Positions 50,049-58,827 of a DNA stretch of 64,000 nt are shown piece after piece. The DNA comes from Bin5 sp965204525. Lineage in GTDB: Bacteria > Chloroflexota > Anaerolineae > Caldilineales > Caldilineaceae. Both the position numbers and the translations under genes were made by a program. Position 1 is the stretch's first letter, and every line of letters begins with the position of its first letter. The stretch lies in NCBI GenBank assembly GCA_965204525.1, contig OZ241994.1, positions 2,418,001-2,482,000 of the forward strand, in the 5' to 3' direction. The notes beneath the pieces are model-generated. The model searched no databases. It was not told the DNA's origin and saw only the letters and a program-made list of their open reading frames with translations.

Positions 50049-51374
50049 TCAGGCGTATTCCAGAATCGGCTCCAACTGCCACGGGGTCTGCATAACGCCG
50101 TTTGTGAAGGCAAGAGGTGTTTCGCCGGTGATGGCAAGTCTTGGATGGCTCTCGACTTCTGCCCGCAGGCTGGGACTGACGTAGAAGTCCTCCAGGGTCA
50201 GGGTATCGCGGATGAAGACCATTTTGGCCGCGTCCTGGGGTTCGGCGCAGATGCGCAGCGCGACTTCAAGGGCGCGTTCATCGTCGGCGAAGGTAAGGGG
50301 CAGGTGGGAGCGGGTGGCGCTGAAGATGCCGGATGTTACGGCGTTCATGTAGGTGGCCTGCCAGTCGATTTTGCGGAAGACGCGCTCGGTGGTCACGTTG
50401 GCGAGGCCGAGGCCGGAGACGTTGCCGTGGGTCTCTTCGGTCAGGTCGAGGACGGTGATGATGGCGACGTCGACTTTGCCGAAGTTTTCGGGCTGGCGGG
50501 GGATGCTGAGGCGACTGATGACGTTGGTGTCCATGCCTGTGCCGGAGATGTTTTTGCCCAGGTCGCGTACGACAAGTATATCCACGGCCTCAAAAGGGAT
50601 TTGAGCCAGGTAGTCCTTGGCCTTGACCAGCAGGTCTGCCTCTTTTTTCGTGCCCACCTCGGCGGCGGTCAGGCCGGCGATGAGGGCGGTGTCTTCGTAG
50701 GCGTTTTCGACGGGGCAGATGGCGCCGCGGAAGTTGGTGTTCGTCTCGTAGACGCGGGCAGCCGGCTCCAGATACATCTGGAAATTCCTGCCGCCGCCGC
50801 TATGCATCATGGATGCGCCGTGTTGTTTGCCCCAGCCGATGACACACATTTTGGAGGGGCCGCTCTCAAGGTGGCTGCGGAAATCGGTGTGGGGTTTGAT
50901 ACGGCTGACCAGAATCGCGTGATCGGCGGCCATCGAGTCCTTGCCCTGACAGACTGCCGGCCCGTTTGGGATATGGCCAATCTCGGCCACCTCCATGGTC
51001 GCTCTGATCTCAACGCCTATGGCCTCCTCAGTAACACCCATGCCGGCGAGGATCTCTTTCTGTCCTTCGACGGTTGCGCCGCCGTGGCTTCCCATGGCGG
51101 GGACGACGTACGGTTTCATGCCGGCGGCTTTGAGGTGATCGACGGCGGCACGCACGATGCGGGCGAGGTTGGCGATGCCGCGGCTGCCGGCGCCGACGGC
51201 GACGGAATCGCCCGGCTGCATGGGCGCCATGATGCCGCTCTCGTTCAGGGCTTTGCCGACGGCGGCATGGATGTCATCGACCTGGGGTGTGTCGAAGGTC
51301 TGGTGGACGGCAAGGAGGGTATCGGGCAGATTGGCGGGGAAACGGATGTCCTGGATATCTTGAAGCAGGTTCAT
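50049..51374 (-). CDS. LarA-like (DUF2088) lactate-racemase family protein
   Basis: 441 residues. Family blocks are AVGAGSRGIANLARIVRAAV, VPAMGSHGGATVEGQKEILA, DHAILVSRIKPHTDFRSHLE and SGPSKMCVIGWGKQHGASMM. LarA racemises lactate using a nickel-pincer nucleotide held by Lys and His; homologues act on other 2-hydroxy acids. The sequence KPHTDFRS-x-x-ESGPSKM is the DUF2088 variant. No larB, larC or larE maturation gene is in the window. It sits among acid-sugar genes, so a sugar-acid epimerase is plausible. Confidence 0.82.
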   Translation of the reverse strand: MNLLQDIQDIRFPANLPDTLLAVHQTFDTPQVDDIHAAVGKALNESGIMAPMQPGDSVAVGAGSRGIANLARIVRAAVDHLKAAGMKPYVVPAMGSHGGATVEGQKEILAGMGVTEEAIGVEIRATMEVAEIGHIPNGPAVCQGKDSMAADHAILVSRIKPHTDFRSHLESGPSKMCVIGWGKQHGASMMHSGGGRNFQMYLEPAARVYETNTNFRGAICPVENAYEDTALIAGLTAAEVGTKKEADLLVKAKDYLAQIPFEAVDILVVRDLGKNISGTGMDTNVISRLSIPRQPENFGKVDVAIITVLDLTEETHGNVSGLGLANVTTERVFRKIDWQATYMNAVTSGIFSATRSHLPLTFADDERALEVALRICAEPQDAAKMVFIRDTLTLEDFYVSPSLRAEVESHPRLAITGETPLAFTNGVMQTPWQLEPILEYA

Positions 51375-51463
51375 ATCTCTTCTCCCTTCCTATGAGCTAT
51401 GCAGGTCTACATAACCGGTTCGGGTTGAAGCCGTTCTCGATCGGAGCCAGCTGCAACTTTGTT

Positions 51464-52138
51464 TTAGCCTTTGACCTTGGTCACGATCTCTCGAAGCAAG
51501 CCTTCGAAATCGTCGGTGGCGGCGGTGAAGGCGTCGGAAGCGATCACGAGCGGCGCGCCGAAGACGACGATTTCGGCGCCCATTTCGAGCGTTTCGATGG
51601 CCTGCTCAACGGTCAGCCCGCCGACAGCCTGCACCGGGATGTCAACGGCGTCAAGGATGGGCGGCAGGTCGTCGAGAGGGCTGAGGCCGGGGATCATGTT
51701 GCGTTCGTCGAAGCCGGTGTGGACGATGATGACATCGACGCCCATGTCCTGGGCCTCTTTGGCGCGGCCGGCTTTGTCGGCGCAGAGCATCACATCGCAC
51801 ATGACTTTGCCGCTGCAGCGTTGCGCCATCTTCACCTGTTCGATGATGCTGGCATCGTGGGCCACACCCATGACGACGACATAGTCGGCTCCGGCCTGGA
51901 ACATCATCTCGGCTTCGAGGCCGGCGCCGTCCATGGTTTTGAGGTCGGCGACGACGGGATGTTCGGGGAAGGCCTCGCGCATGGCGCGGACGCTGTGGAG
52001 GCCTTCGGCGAGGATCAGGGGCGTGCCGGCCTCCAGCCAATCGACGCCGGCGCGTACGGCTGCGCCGGCCATGTCGAGGGCTTCGTCGATGGAGGTTACG
52101 TCCAATGAGACCTGAATGATCGGTTCTTTCTTTGACAA
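51464..52138 (-). CDS. KGPDC/HPS-type decarboxylase or synthase (OMP decarboxylase superfamily)
   Basis: 224-residue TIM-barrel protein. Superfamily marks are Asp13 (VSLDVTS), EAGTPLILAEG, and the D-x-K-x-x-D motif ADLKTMDG (Asp65, Lys67, Asp70), then EAEMMFQAGADYVVVMG and VQAVGGLTVEQAIETLEMGA. Known members decarboxylate 3-keto-L-gulonate 6-phosphate or join formaldehyde to ribulose 5-phosphate. The neighbouring acid-sugar enzymes favour the first, without proof. 89 nt upstream of the LarA-like gene, same strand. Confidence 0.9.
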   Translation of the reverse strand: MSKKEPIIQVSLDVTSIDEALDMAGAAVRAGVDWLEAGTPLILAEGLHSVRAMREAFPEHPVVADLKTMDGAGLEAEMMFQAGADYVVVMGVAHDASIIEQVKMAQRCSGKVMCDVMLCADKAGRAKEAQDMGVDVIIVHTGFDERNMIPGLSPLDDLPPILDAVDIPVQAVGGLTVEQAIETLEMGAEIVVFGAPLVIASDAFTAATDDFEGLLREIVTKVKG

Positions 52139-52191
52139 AGGTACGCTCCGCGAGAGATGAAAATCGGTGGTGTCAGATGCTCTGTCGCGCT

Positions 52192-52806
52192 CTATGTGCT
52201 TGCTTCGGAGAACAGGTCACCAACGTCGACCTTGAAACCTTCCAGAATTACAGACAGTGCCGTCTCGGCGGCGACGAACTCGCCGTGAAGCGCGTATTTC
52301 CGTCCCTGTAGAGTTAGTACGGTGATGGAGGCTTCGGTGGGATCGACGATCCAGTATTCAGGGATCCCGGCCTGCGCGTATTCGCGGCGTTTGGTTACTT
52401 TGTCGCGTTCGGGGTCATTGGGGCTGACGATTTCCATGACGAGATCGGCGCCCTGCCAGAACTGTTCACCCAGTCTGTCTGCGTGTTCGGCGGCCATGAA
52501 GACGAGATCCGGCTCTCTGAACTTCCCTTGCCCGAGTTGAATTCGCAGGGGGGCAAACATGACGACACCCAGGCCGCGCTCTTCGACAAATCCCGAGAGC
52601 AAGCGGTAGAGGAGTGCAACGAGTCTTTGGTGCGAGAAGGTAGGCAAGGGGAGAACCTCCATCCGACCGTGCGAAAACTCGGTGAGGTGGTTGGTATCGA
52701 GCGCGAGATACTCTTCTTCGCTCCAGTGGCCCTGGGCGGGAAAGAGTTGGGCGATCGCCCAAGTCAGTTCGGCTGTTTTGTCCGGTGTTGCCGTGGACAG
52801 GACCAT
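52192..52806 (-). CDS. Uma2 family (DUF820) PD-(D/E)XK nuclease-like protein 1
   Basis: 204 residues. Uma2 fold marks are QGHWSEEEYLALDTNHL, FREPDLVFM (acidic residue), LVMEIVSPNDPERDKVTKRR (E-x-S and Lys) and YAQAGIPEYWIVDP. The fold is nuclease-like; biological role in free-living bacteria unsettled. It is a tandem partner of 52820-53431, with near-identical middle parts. Not part of the sugar pathway by sequence. Confidence 0.88.
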   Translation of the reverse strand: MVLSTATPDKTAELTWAIAQLFPAQGHWSEEEYLALDTNHLTEFSHGRMEVLPLPTFSHQRLVALLYRLLSGFVEERGLGVVMFAPLRIQLGQGKFREPDLVFMAAEHADRLGEQFWQGADLVMEIVSPNDPERDKVTKRREYAQAGIPEYWIVDPTEASITVLTLQGRKYALHGEFVAAETALSVILEGFKVDVGDLFSEAST

Positions 52807-52819
52807 TGCCTTCTTTCTT

Positions 52820-53431
52820 TCAACCTACTTCTGAGAACACGGCGGCCACTTCCACCGTGAAACGATCCAGCAGTACGGATGTCGCGGTCTCGCCTGAGAC
52901 GAACTCGCCGTGAAGCGCGTATTCTTGTCCCTGTAAGGTGAGGACGGAGATGGAGGCACCGGCGGGATCGACGATCCAGTATTCGGGGATTGCGGCCTGC
53001 GCGTATTCGCGGCGTTTGGTCACTTTGTCGCGTTCGGGGTCATTGGGGCTGACGATTTCCATGACGAGATCGGCGCCCTGCCAGAACTTATCAGAGCGAC
53101 GGTCATCATTCTCGGTGCGCATGAACAGGATATCGGGCTCTCTGAATTTACCCGGCCAGAGTTGGACCCGCATGGGAGCCAGCAGAACAGTACCAAGTTG
53201 TCCTTCACGAACAAAGTTACGCAGGAGTTCAAACAGGGCAATAATCAGTAGCTGATGCGACTGGGTTGGCATTGGCAGGACTTCCAACTGACCGTGGGAG
53301 AATTCGATCAGATGGTTTGTATCGAGCGCGAGATACTCTTCCTCACTCCAGTGGCCCTGGGCGGGAAAGAGCTGGGCGATGTCCCAGGTCGGCTCTTGTG
53401 CGGCTTCGGGTTTCGTCGTTGGGTAGGCCAT
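52820..53431 (-). CDS. Uma2 family (DUF820) PD-(D/E)XK nuclease-like protein 2
   Basis: 203 residues from ATG 53431 (MAYPTTKPEAAQEPTWDIAQ). A longer frame exists upstream but runs antisense through the dehydrogenase gene and is rejected. Same blocks as copy 1: AQLFPAQGHWSEEEYLALDT, KFREPDILFMR, MEIVSPNDPERDKVTKRREY, IPEYWIVDP. The copies differ mostly in the segment around residues 70-100 and the C-terminus. 13 nt separate the two genes. Confidence 0.87.
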   Translation of the reverse strand: MAYPTTKPEAAQEPTWDIAQLFPAQGHWSEEEYLALDTNHLIEFSHGQLEVLPMPTQSHQLLIIALFELLRNFVREGQLGTVLLAPMRVQLWPGKFREPDILFMRTENDDRRSDKFWQGADLVMEIVSPNDPERDKVTKRREYAQAAIPEYWIVDPAGASISVLTLQGQEYALHGEFVSGETATSVLLDRFTVEVAAVFSEVG

Positions 53432-53475
53432 GATCTGCCTTGCTTCCGTCACAAACAGACGCGAACGTTCGCGTG

Positions 53476-54516
53476 TCAGGCGTCCAGACGGAGGACGGAT
53501 TTCACGTTTTCGCCCTGTTCCATACTTTCGAAGGCCTCTTCCCAGTCTTCGAGGGGGTAGATGCCGCCGATGACGGGGGCAAGGTTCACCTGTCCCGTGG
53601 AGAGCAGGGTCAGGACGCGCTCCCACGTGGGGTAGAGGTGGCTGAAGGTGCCCTGGAGGGTTACGGCTTTGCCGACCAGCGGGTCGAGGCTGAAATCGAG
53701 GGGCTGGGGGCCCCAGCCGATCTTGGTGATGCGACCGTTGGGGCGTACCAGTTCCAGAGACTGTTGCAGCGCTTTGCTGACGCCGGTGGCGTCGATGACC
53801 AGGTCGGCGCCGAAGCCGTCGCCGAGCGATTCGATGAGGGCCATGGGATCTTCGCGCTGGATGTTGAGCGTGTAGTCGGCACCGAGCTCGGCGGCCACTT
53901 CCATGCGCCCGGCGTCGGCGTCGGTGCCGAGGACGACGAGTGTGCCGGCGCCGCGGATGCGGGCGATCTGGAGGGCCATGATGCCGATTGGGCCGGGGCC
54001 CTGGATGACGACGATGTCGCCGGGTTTCATGGCGGTCTTTTCGACGAGGGCGTTGTAGGCGACGCAGATGGGTTCGGTGAGGGCGGCGTGCTCGTCGGGG
54101 ACGTTGTCGGGCACGCGATGGAGGATCTGGGGGCGGGCGGCGACGTAGCGGGTCATGGAGCCGTCGGCGAGGGCACCGTAGCCGAGGCGGTTGGGACAGA
54201 GGTTGTAGTTGCCGCTGAGGCAGTAGACACAGGCGTCGCAGACTTCGGCGGCGGTCTCCACTGCCACCCTGTCGCCGATTTCCCAACCGGATACGTCGTC
54301 GCCGACATCGACGATTACGCCGGCGAATTCGTGGCCCAGGACGAGCGGCAGCGTGATCTCCCACGACTGCATATTGCGCCACATATGCACGTCGGAGCCG
54401 CATACGCCGGTGGCTTTCACTTCGACCATCACCTGGCCCGGTCCCATCTGGGGCTCAGGTACGTCCCGTATTTCGACTTCTTTATCGCCGAATCCGAACT
54501 TGGCAACTGCTTTCAT
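53476..54516 (-). CDS. Zinc-dependent alcohol/polyol dehydrogenase (threonine/sorbitol DH-like)
   Basis: 346 residues with both zinc sites. Catalytic ligands in GVCGSDVHMWR and LGHEFAGVI; structural Cys in EVCDACVYCLSGNYNLCPNR. Rossmann motif VVIQGPGPIGIMALQIARIR and acidic end LGTDADAGRM point to NAD. It resembles L-threonine 3-dehydrogenase and sorbitol/idonate dehydrogenases. As the first gene of the minus-strand acid-sugar run, oxidation of a polyol or aldonate is likely. Confidence 0.93.
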   Translation of the reverse strand: MKAVAKFGFGDKEVEIRDVPEPQMGPGQVMVEVKATGVCGSDVHMWRNMQSWEITLPLVLGHEFAGVIVDVGDDVSGWEIGDRVAVETAAEVCDACVYCLSGNYNLCPNRLGYGALADGSMTRYVAARPQILHRVPDNVPDEHAALTEPICVAYNALVEKTAMKPGDIVVIQGPGPIGIMALQIARIRGAGTLVVLGTDADAGRMEVAAELGADYTLNIQREDPMALIESLGDGFGADLVIDATGVSKALQQSLELVRPNGRITKIGWGPQPLDFSLDPLVGKAVTLQGTFSHLYPTWERVLTLLSTGQVNLAPVIGGIYPLEDWEEAFESMEQGENVKSVLRLDA

Positions 54517-54725
54517 GGGGATGGCTCGCTTTATTCTGAGCAGCTAATCTGTGCGAAGCGGTCTTGCAGCCTCACGGCGTTCCGGGGGCCTTGTTGCGAT
54601 AGCTGATTATAACCGATCCCAGGGCGGGCGGGCGAACGCGCTGGAATGATGGGGGGACATCCTGGACCAGGAGGGCAGTGGCAAGGAGTGGTTGTGCAGA
54701 GGCACGTCTGACTCCAAAAAACAGG

Positions 54726-54755
54726 TTGACATTGCTGCCATGTATATAGTATTAT
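54726..54755 (+). promoter_or_regulatory. Sigma-70-type promoter
   Basis: TTGACA (54726-54731) and TATTAT (54750-54755), 18-nt spacing, in an otherwise gene-free 467-nt gap. It points to the DegT gene at 54984 and the sugar transporter that follows, leaving a leader of about 220 nt. Confidence 0.65.
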
Positions 54756-54983
54756 TCAAATGTCCTCACATGTCGTTGCGTTGGTTTGCGCCAATTGACA
54801 AGCACTTGTCTACCGTGACGCAGAATCTTGAATCCCTGAACTTGGCAGCATCTTTCAAGACATTCGCTCAGCCTGACTCCAAAATCGAAGATTCTCAATT
54901 GAGATGTGACTGTCGGCATCATCACCTGTACCCTGAGTCGGATGAGATTCTAGCTCCAGACAGAGAAACGAGGGATCCACCAA

Positions 54984-56249
54984 ATGGCAGAGCGATTGAA
55001 AGAAACGCTGGAAGTTGGGGATGGCCACCTTGGAGCGGGGAGTGCCGAAGAGGTGCAGGGCGGTTTGCCAACCATGTTTCCGCGGATCGTCGGTCCGAAT
55101 TGTCTCAAATACGTTCAGGAAGTCATTTCGGGGGGACTGAAGGTCAATATGGCTGAGCGCTTTGAGAAGGCGTTTGCGGAGAGGCTGGGCGTGAAACACT
55201 GTGTCACGACGCCAGGCTGCACTTCGGCGCTTGCGGCTCTGGCTTCCGCGCTTCGCTTCGAACCGGGAGACGAAGTCATAGTCAGTCCTATCACAGACTT
55301 TGGAACAGTTCAGGGACTTTGCCTTGAGAACTACATCCCCGTTTTCGCCGATACCGAGGCCGGCACGGTAAATGTATGCGCGGAGACGATTGAAGAGTGC
55401 ATTACGGACCGGACGCGAGCAGTTCTGGTCGTACACAAGACTGGACTGGTTTGCGATATGGATCCGATAAACGAGTTGGCACAGAAGCACAATCTCTTCG
55501 TTTTTGAGGACGCATGCCAGGCAGCGTTCAGTGAGTACAAGGGCAGGCTGGTGGGCACGCTGGCGGACGCGGCGGCGTTTTCGTTCGATCCCGAAAAGAC
55601 GATGGGTTCGGACATTGGGGGTTGTGTCGTTACGAACAGTGATGAGCTGGCGTCACGAATGCGCTTCCTGGCGCATGATCGCGGGGCCGAGTGGATTCCC
55701 GGATACGGGCGCTACCATCACGAAATGGGTTACTCGTATCGCATGCCGGAGTGTACGGCTGCGATCTGTCTGGGCCAGCTTGAGGTCATCGGTGAGCAGG
55801 CTGCGCATCGGGACCGAATCGCACGGATTTTGTGGCCTCTTTTGGAAGAGATACCCGGCATCACCCCGCTGCCCATACCGGATCATGTGAGTCTGTTTTC
55901 GTGCTGGATGGTCGGCCTTCACATGGACCCGCAGCATTTCCGTTGTACGGCGGAAGAGTTCTCTCAACAGTTGGCAGACGGTGGTATCCCTGGGGCAGGA
56001 ACTGCCAAGTACTATCTGATGCCTGAGGCCCTTGCCTTCTTGCAGAAGCGAGCGGAGAGCAGAACGCATCAGTTCTCCATGCCGCCGGCCTCTCGCACTT
56101 ATGTCTACAATGCTGACACCTGCCCCAATGCGAAGGTGTACCTTGAGAACTTTATTCGCTGGGCCTCCATTGGCGAGAAATATCGTCCGGAGCATTGCGA
56201 ACTCATCGCGGACATAGTGCGGACGGTTGCAGACCGCAATCGCGGCTAG
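54984..56249 (+). CDS. DegT/DnrJ/EryC1 family protein upstream of sugar transporter
   Basis: 421-residue PLP-fold protein. TTPGCTSALAALASALRFEP and GDEVIVSPITDFGTV are family blocks; EDACQAAFSEYKG and the PLP Lys in FSFDPEKTMGSDIGG are intact. Compared with sugar aminotransferases the Lys loop is DPEKTMG rather than the common S-x-NK-x-x-T. First gene of a plus-strand group with an ABC sugar transporter and a second DegT gene, so probably acts on an imported (amino) sugar. Confidence 0.88.
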   Translation: MAERLKETLEVGDGHLGAGSAEEVQGGLPTMFPRIVGPNCLKYVQEVISGGLKVNMAERFEKAFAERLGVKHCVTTPGCTSALAALASALRFEPGDEVIVSPITDFGTVQGLCLENYIPVFADTEAGTVNVCAETIEECITDRTRAVLVVHKTGLVCDMDPINELAQKHNLFVFEDACQAAFSEYKGRLVGTLADAAAFSFDPEKTMGSDIGGCVVTNSDELASRMRFLAHDRGAEWIPGYGRYHHEMGYSYRMPECTAAICLGQLEVIGEQAAHRDRIARILWPLLEEIPGITPLPIPDHVSLFSCWMVGLHMDPQHFRCTAEEFSQQLADGGIPGAGTAKYYLMPEALAFLQKRAESRTHQFSMPPASRTYVYNADTCPNAKVYLENFIRWASIGEKYRPEHCELIADIVRTVADRNRG

Positions 56250-56363
56250 GTGCATGTTGAGCCAATAAGGAGGTGAGGCAGAGGAAAATGTCTTCGACGA
56301 TGTGCGTGAGGAAGTTGGGCATCCCTACGTTTGCTACCAGTCAGAGACAGTAAAGGAGGAAAC

Positions 56364-57731
56364 ATGCGTCAGAAAAGACAGATCAGCCGCCGTGGTTTCT
56401 TACGTCTATCTGCGGCCACGGTCGCGGGTGCTGCGGCAGTGGCCTGTGTGCCGGCCGCTCCGGCGACGGACATGACGGACGAGGGGGAAGCCGCGCCAGC
56501 CGCTGAGATGGTGGAACTGGTGTACTGGTACGACAACTCGTACCCCGAAGCGACGATGACTCAGGCTGGGGAGGAGTTCAACGAGTCGCAAACGAATATC
56601 TCGATTGAGATGGTACCGTTGCCGTATGGTGAAGCGATTCAGAAGGTCTATGTTGCGCTGGCAGGCGGTGAGGCGCCCTTTGATCTGACCTTTAACCATC
56701 CTATGCAGCGGGCAACCTATGCTGTGCGCGGCGTATTGGTCCCCTTGAATGACTATGTCGAAGCGGACCCTCGAGTTAACCTGGATAATTTCTACCCCGG
56801 CCTTGTGGAAAACCTCTCCTGGCAGGGGCAAGTATATGCCATCGCCGACGGCGCGCATCCTATGTTTGTCATGTATAACCCCAGGCTGATGGAGGAAGCT
56901 GGTCTCCAGGATCCCTGGGAGGTCTATCAGGAAGGCGGATGGACGTTGGAAAAATGGGAACGGGAGTACGCCGGCGCGCTGTCTGTGGGCGAGGGAGCCG
57001 AAAAGCAGTGGGGCCGCACACCCATGTCCCGAACGATCCGACTTGAAAATCTGTGGATCTGGGGCTTTGGCGGCGACGTATGGAACGAGGACAATACGGC
57101 GACCGTGATCAACGAGGCCGAGGCGATCGAGGCGTGGAACTGGATGGCCGATACGACAAAGATGGGCTTCACGCCGACTCCGGCAGAGGTGGAGGAGTTC
57201 CGCGGCGGCGCCGAAATGATGAACACTGAGCGGGTGGCGATGGGTTTCTTCCACCGGGAGATTCTTCCCTATTTGCGTGAGGATCTCGTCTTTGGCCAGG
57301 TGCCGCTGCCTGAGATGCCAAATGGACCGACGATTACCCGTAATCCGCCCGAGGGGCCGGGCATCTATACCGGCAGCGAGCATCCCGACGAGGCGTGGGA
57401 GTACGTCGCATTCAACACCAATAGAGGGCACGAACTGCTTATTATGGCCCACTATGGCGACCCCACTTCACCGGAGGTGGCAGAGTCCGACCTGTGGTTG
57501 AAGCAGGGTTTGAAGGACTGGGAAACACCTGAGGTGATCGATATTGCAGCTGCACAGGTCACCCGCGTCATCCTTCACATCCCCGGCATCCGCGAGATGG
57601 ACGCGCTCATCCAAGGCGCCTGGGATGAAATCCTTCTGGACCGGAAGACGGCGCAGGAGGCGATGGATGAGGTGAAGCCGGACGTCGACCAACTCATTGC
57701 GGAGTATCGAGAAGAGTACGGAGATTTCTAG
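56364..57731 (+). CDS. Sugar-type ABC transporter solute-binding lipoprotein (family 1)
   Basis: 455 residues. ATG 56364 has the perfect ribosome site AAAGGAGGA. The signal has twin Arg (QISRRGFLRLSAAT, Arg9-Arg10), suggesting Tat export, then lipobox AVAC with Cys28. Family 1 marks: ELVYWYDNSYPEATMTQ, EEFNESQTNISIEMVPLPYG and KVYVALAGGEAPFDLTF. It binds a carbohydrate and hands it to the permeases downstream. Ligand unknown; the DegT neighbours hint at an amino or keto sugar. Confidence 0.93.
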   Translation: MRQKRQISRRGFLRLSAATVAGAAAVACVPAAPATDMTDEGEAAPAAEMVELVYWYDNSYPEATMTQAGEEFNESQTNISIEMVPLPYGEAIQKVYVALAGGEAPFDLTFNHPMQRATYAVRGVLVPLNDYVEADPRVNLDNFYPGLVENLSWQGQVYAIADGAHPMFVMYNPRLMEEAGLQDPWEVYQEGGWTLEKWEREYAGALSVGEGAEKQWGRTPMSRTIRLENLWIWGFGGDVWNEDNTATVINEAEAIEAWNWMADTTKMGFTPTPAEVEEFRGGAEMMNTERVAMGFFHREILPYLREDLVFGQVPLPEMPNGPTITRNPPEGPGIYTGSEHPDEAWEYVAFNTNRGHELLIMAHYGDPTSPEVAESDLWLKQGLKDWETPEVIDIAAAQVTRVILHIPGIREMDALIQGAWDEILLDRKTAQEAMDEVKPDVDQLIAEYREEYGDF

Positions 57732-57815
57732 TGCTTGCGACTCCGGCCCTGGCCAGCGGCCAAGCTGGAAAACCGTCCCGGAAAGGATATTGTCGCAGGT
57801 ACCAGGTTTGAAACA

Positions 57816-57861
57816 GGAGTGACGTCAGCGAAATGGCAGCGCGCTCGTCTGATGTCACTCC
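57816..57861 (+). other. Hairpin between binding-protein and permease genes
   Basis: GGAGTGACGTCAG (57816-57828) pairs with CTGATGTCACTCC (57849-57861), 12 Watson-Crick pairs and one G-U. It lies in the 190-nt gap after the lipoprotein gene, as the stem at 21006-21050 does in the peptide transporter. Confidence 0.7.
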
Positions 57862-57921
57862 GCCCTCTGACTGTAATCATTCAGATGTGGGATAATCGAT
57901 AACAGGAGCACTAATTCTGAC

Positions 57922-58827
57922 ATGGAAAAGGTACGGTCCATGTTGGGTACACGCACACAGCTGCGACGCGACGTTCTCGGGTACATGTTTATTGCGCCGT
58001 GGCTGGTCGGCTTCATCGTCTTTACCGCCGGTCCGATGGTGGGCTTAGTTTATCTTGCCTTCACGCGCTATCCCGTCCTATCGCCTCCCACTTTCAACGG
58101 GCTGGACAACCTCGACAGGATGCTGGGTGACAGGTTCTTTACGATTTCCCTCTGGAACACCGCCTACTTCACCTTTTTGGGCGTACCGGCACAGGTGGTT
58201 TGGGCACTGATGCTGGCGCTGTTGCTCAACATGCGCGTGCACGGTGTAAATGTCTTTCGAACTCTGTATTATCTGCCTACCATCATCCCCGGTGTAGCCA
58301 GTGTGTTCCTCTGGATGTATATATTCAATCCCGACTATGGTCTGGCCAACTACATCTTGTCGTTGTTTGGGATTCCGGGTCAGGCGTGGCTCTGGGATCC
58401 TGAGCTGTCCAAGCCTTCTCTGATTATCATGGAGCTGTGGCGGGTGGGAACGATGATGGTTGTGTTTCTGGCCGGGCTGCAGGGTGTGCCGCAGTCACTT
58501 TACGATGCGGCAGCGATAGACGGGGCAGGCCTATTTGCCCAGTTCAGGCACGTCACAGTGCCGATGATTACGCCGCTCATCTTCTTTAATCTGGTGGTGG
58601 GTATCATCAGCTCTTTCCAGATTTTCACCGCTGCTTACATCGCCACGCAGGGCGGCCCGGTTCATACAACGCTTTTTTACGTGCTTTTTGTGTATCGCCA
58701 TGCGTTCGAGAACCTGCGGATGGGCTATGCTTCCCTACTGGCGTGGGTATTGTTTTTCATCATCTTGGTCTTTACGCTCGTTCAGTTCAGGATGGCGCGG
58801 ATATGGGTGTTCTACGAGGTGGAATGA
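57922..58827 (+). CDS. Sugar ABC transporter permease (MalF/UgpA type)
   Basis: 301 residues, six hydrophobic helices. Start MEKVRSMLGTRTQLRRDVLG then YMFIAPWLVGFIVFTAGPMV, typical of the first helix. The EAA-type loop is VPQSLYDAAAIDGAGLFAQF near residue 195. It overlaps the next permease gene by ATGA. Forms the transmembrane part of the sugar importer; no ATPase gene nearby, so a shared ATPase encoded elsewhere is expected. Confidence 0.93.
   Translation: MEKVRSMLGTRTQLRRDVLGYMFIAPWLVGFIVFTAGPMVGLVYLAFTRYPVLSPPTFNGLDNLDRMLGDRFFTISLWNTAYFTFLGVPAQVVWALMLALLLNMRVHGVNVFRTLYYLPTIIPGVASVFLWMYIFNPDYGLANYILSLFGIPGQAWLWDPELSKPSLIIMELWRVGTMMVVFLAGLQGVPQSLYDAAAIDGAGLFAQFRHVTVPMITPLIFFNLVVGIISSFQIFTAAYIATQGGPVHTTLFYVLFVYRHAFENLRMGYASLLAWVLFFIILVFTLVQFRMARIWVFYEVE

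Noticed and set aside
53432..54403. Upstream extension of the second Uma2 gene
   Set aside because: The extension is Arg/Pro-rich and antisense to the zinc dehydrogenase; Uma2 homology begins at the ATG at 53431.
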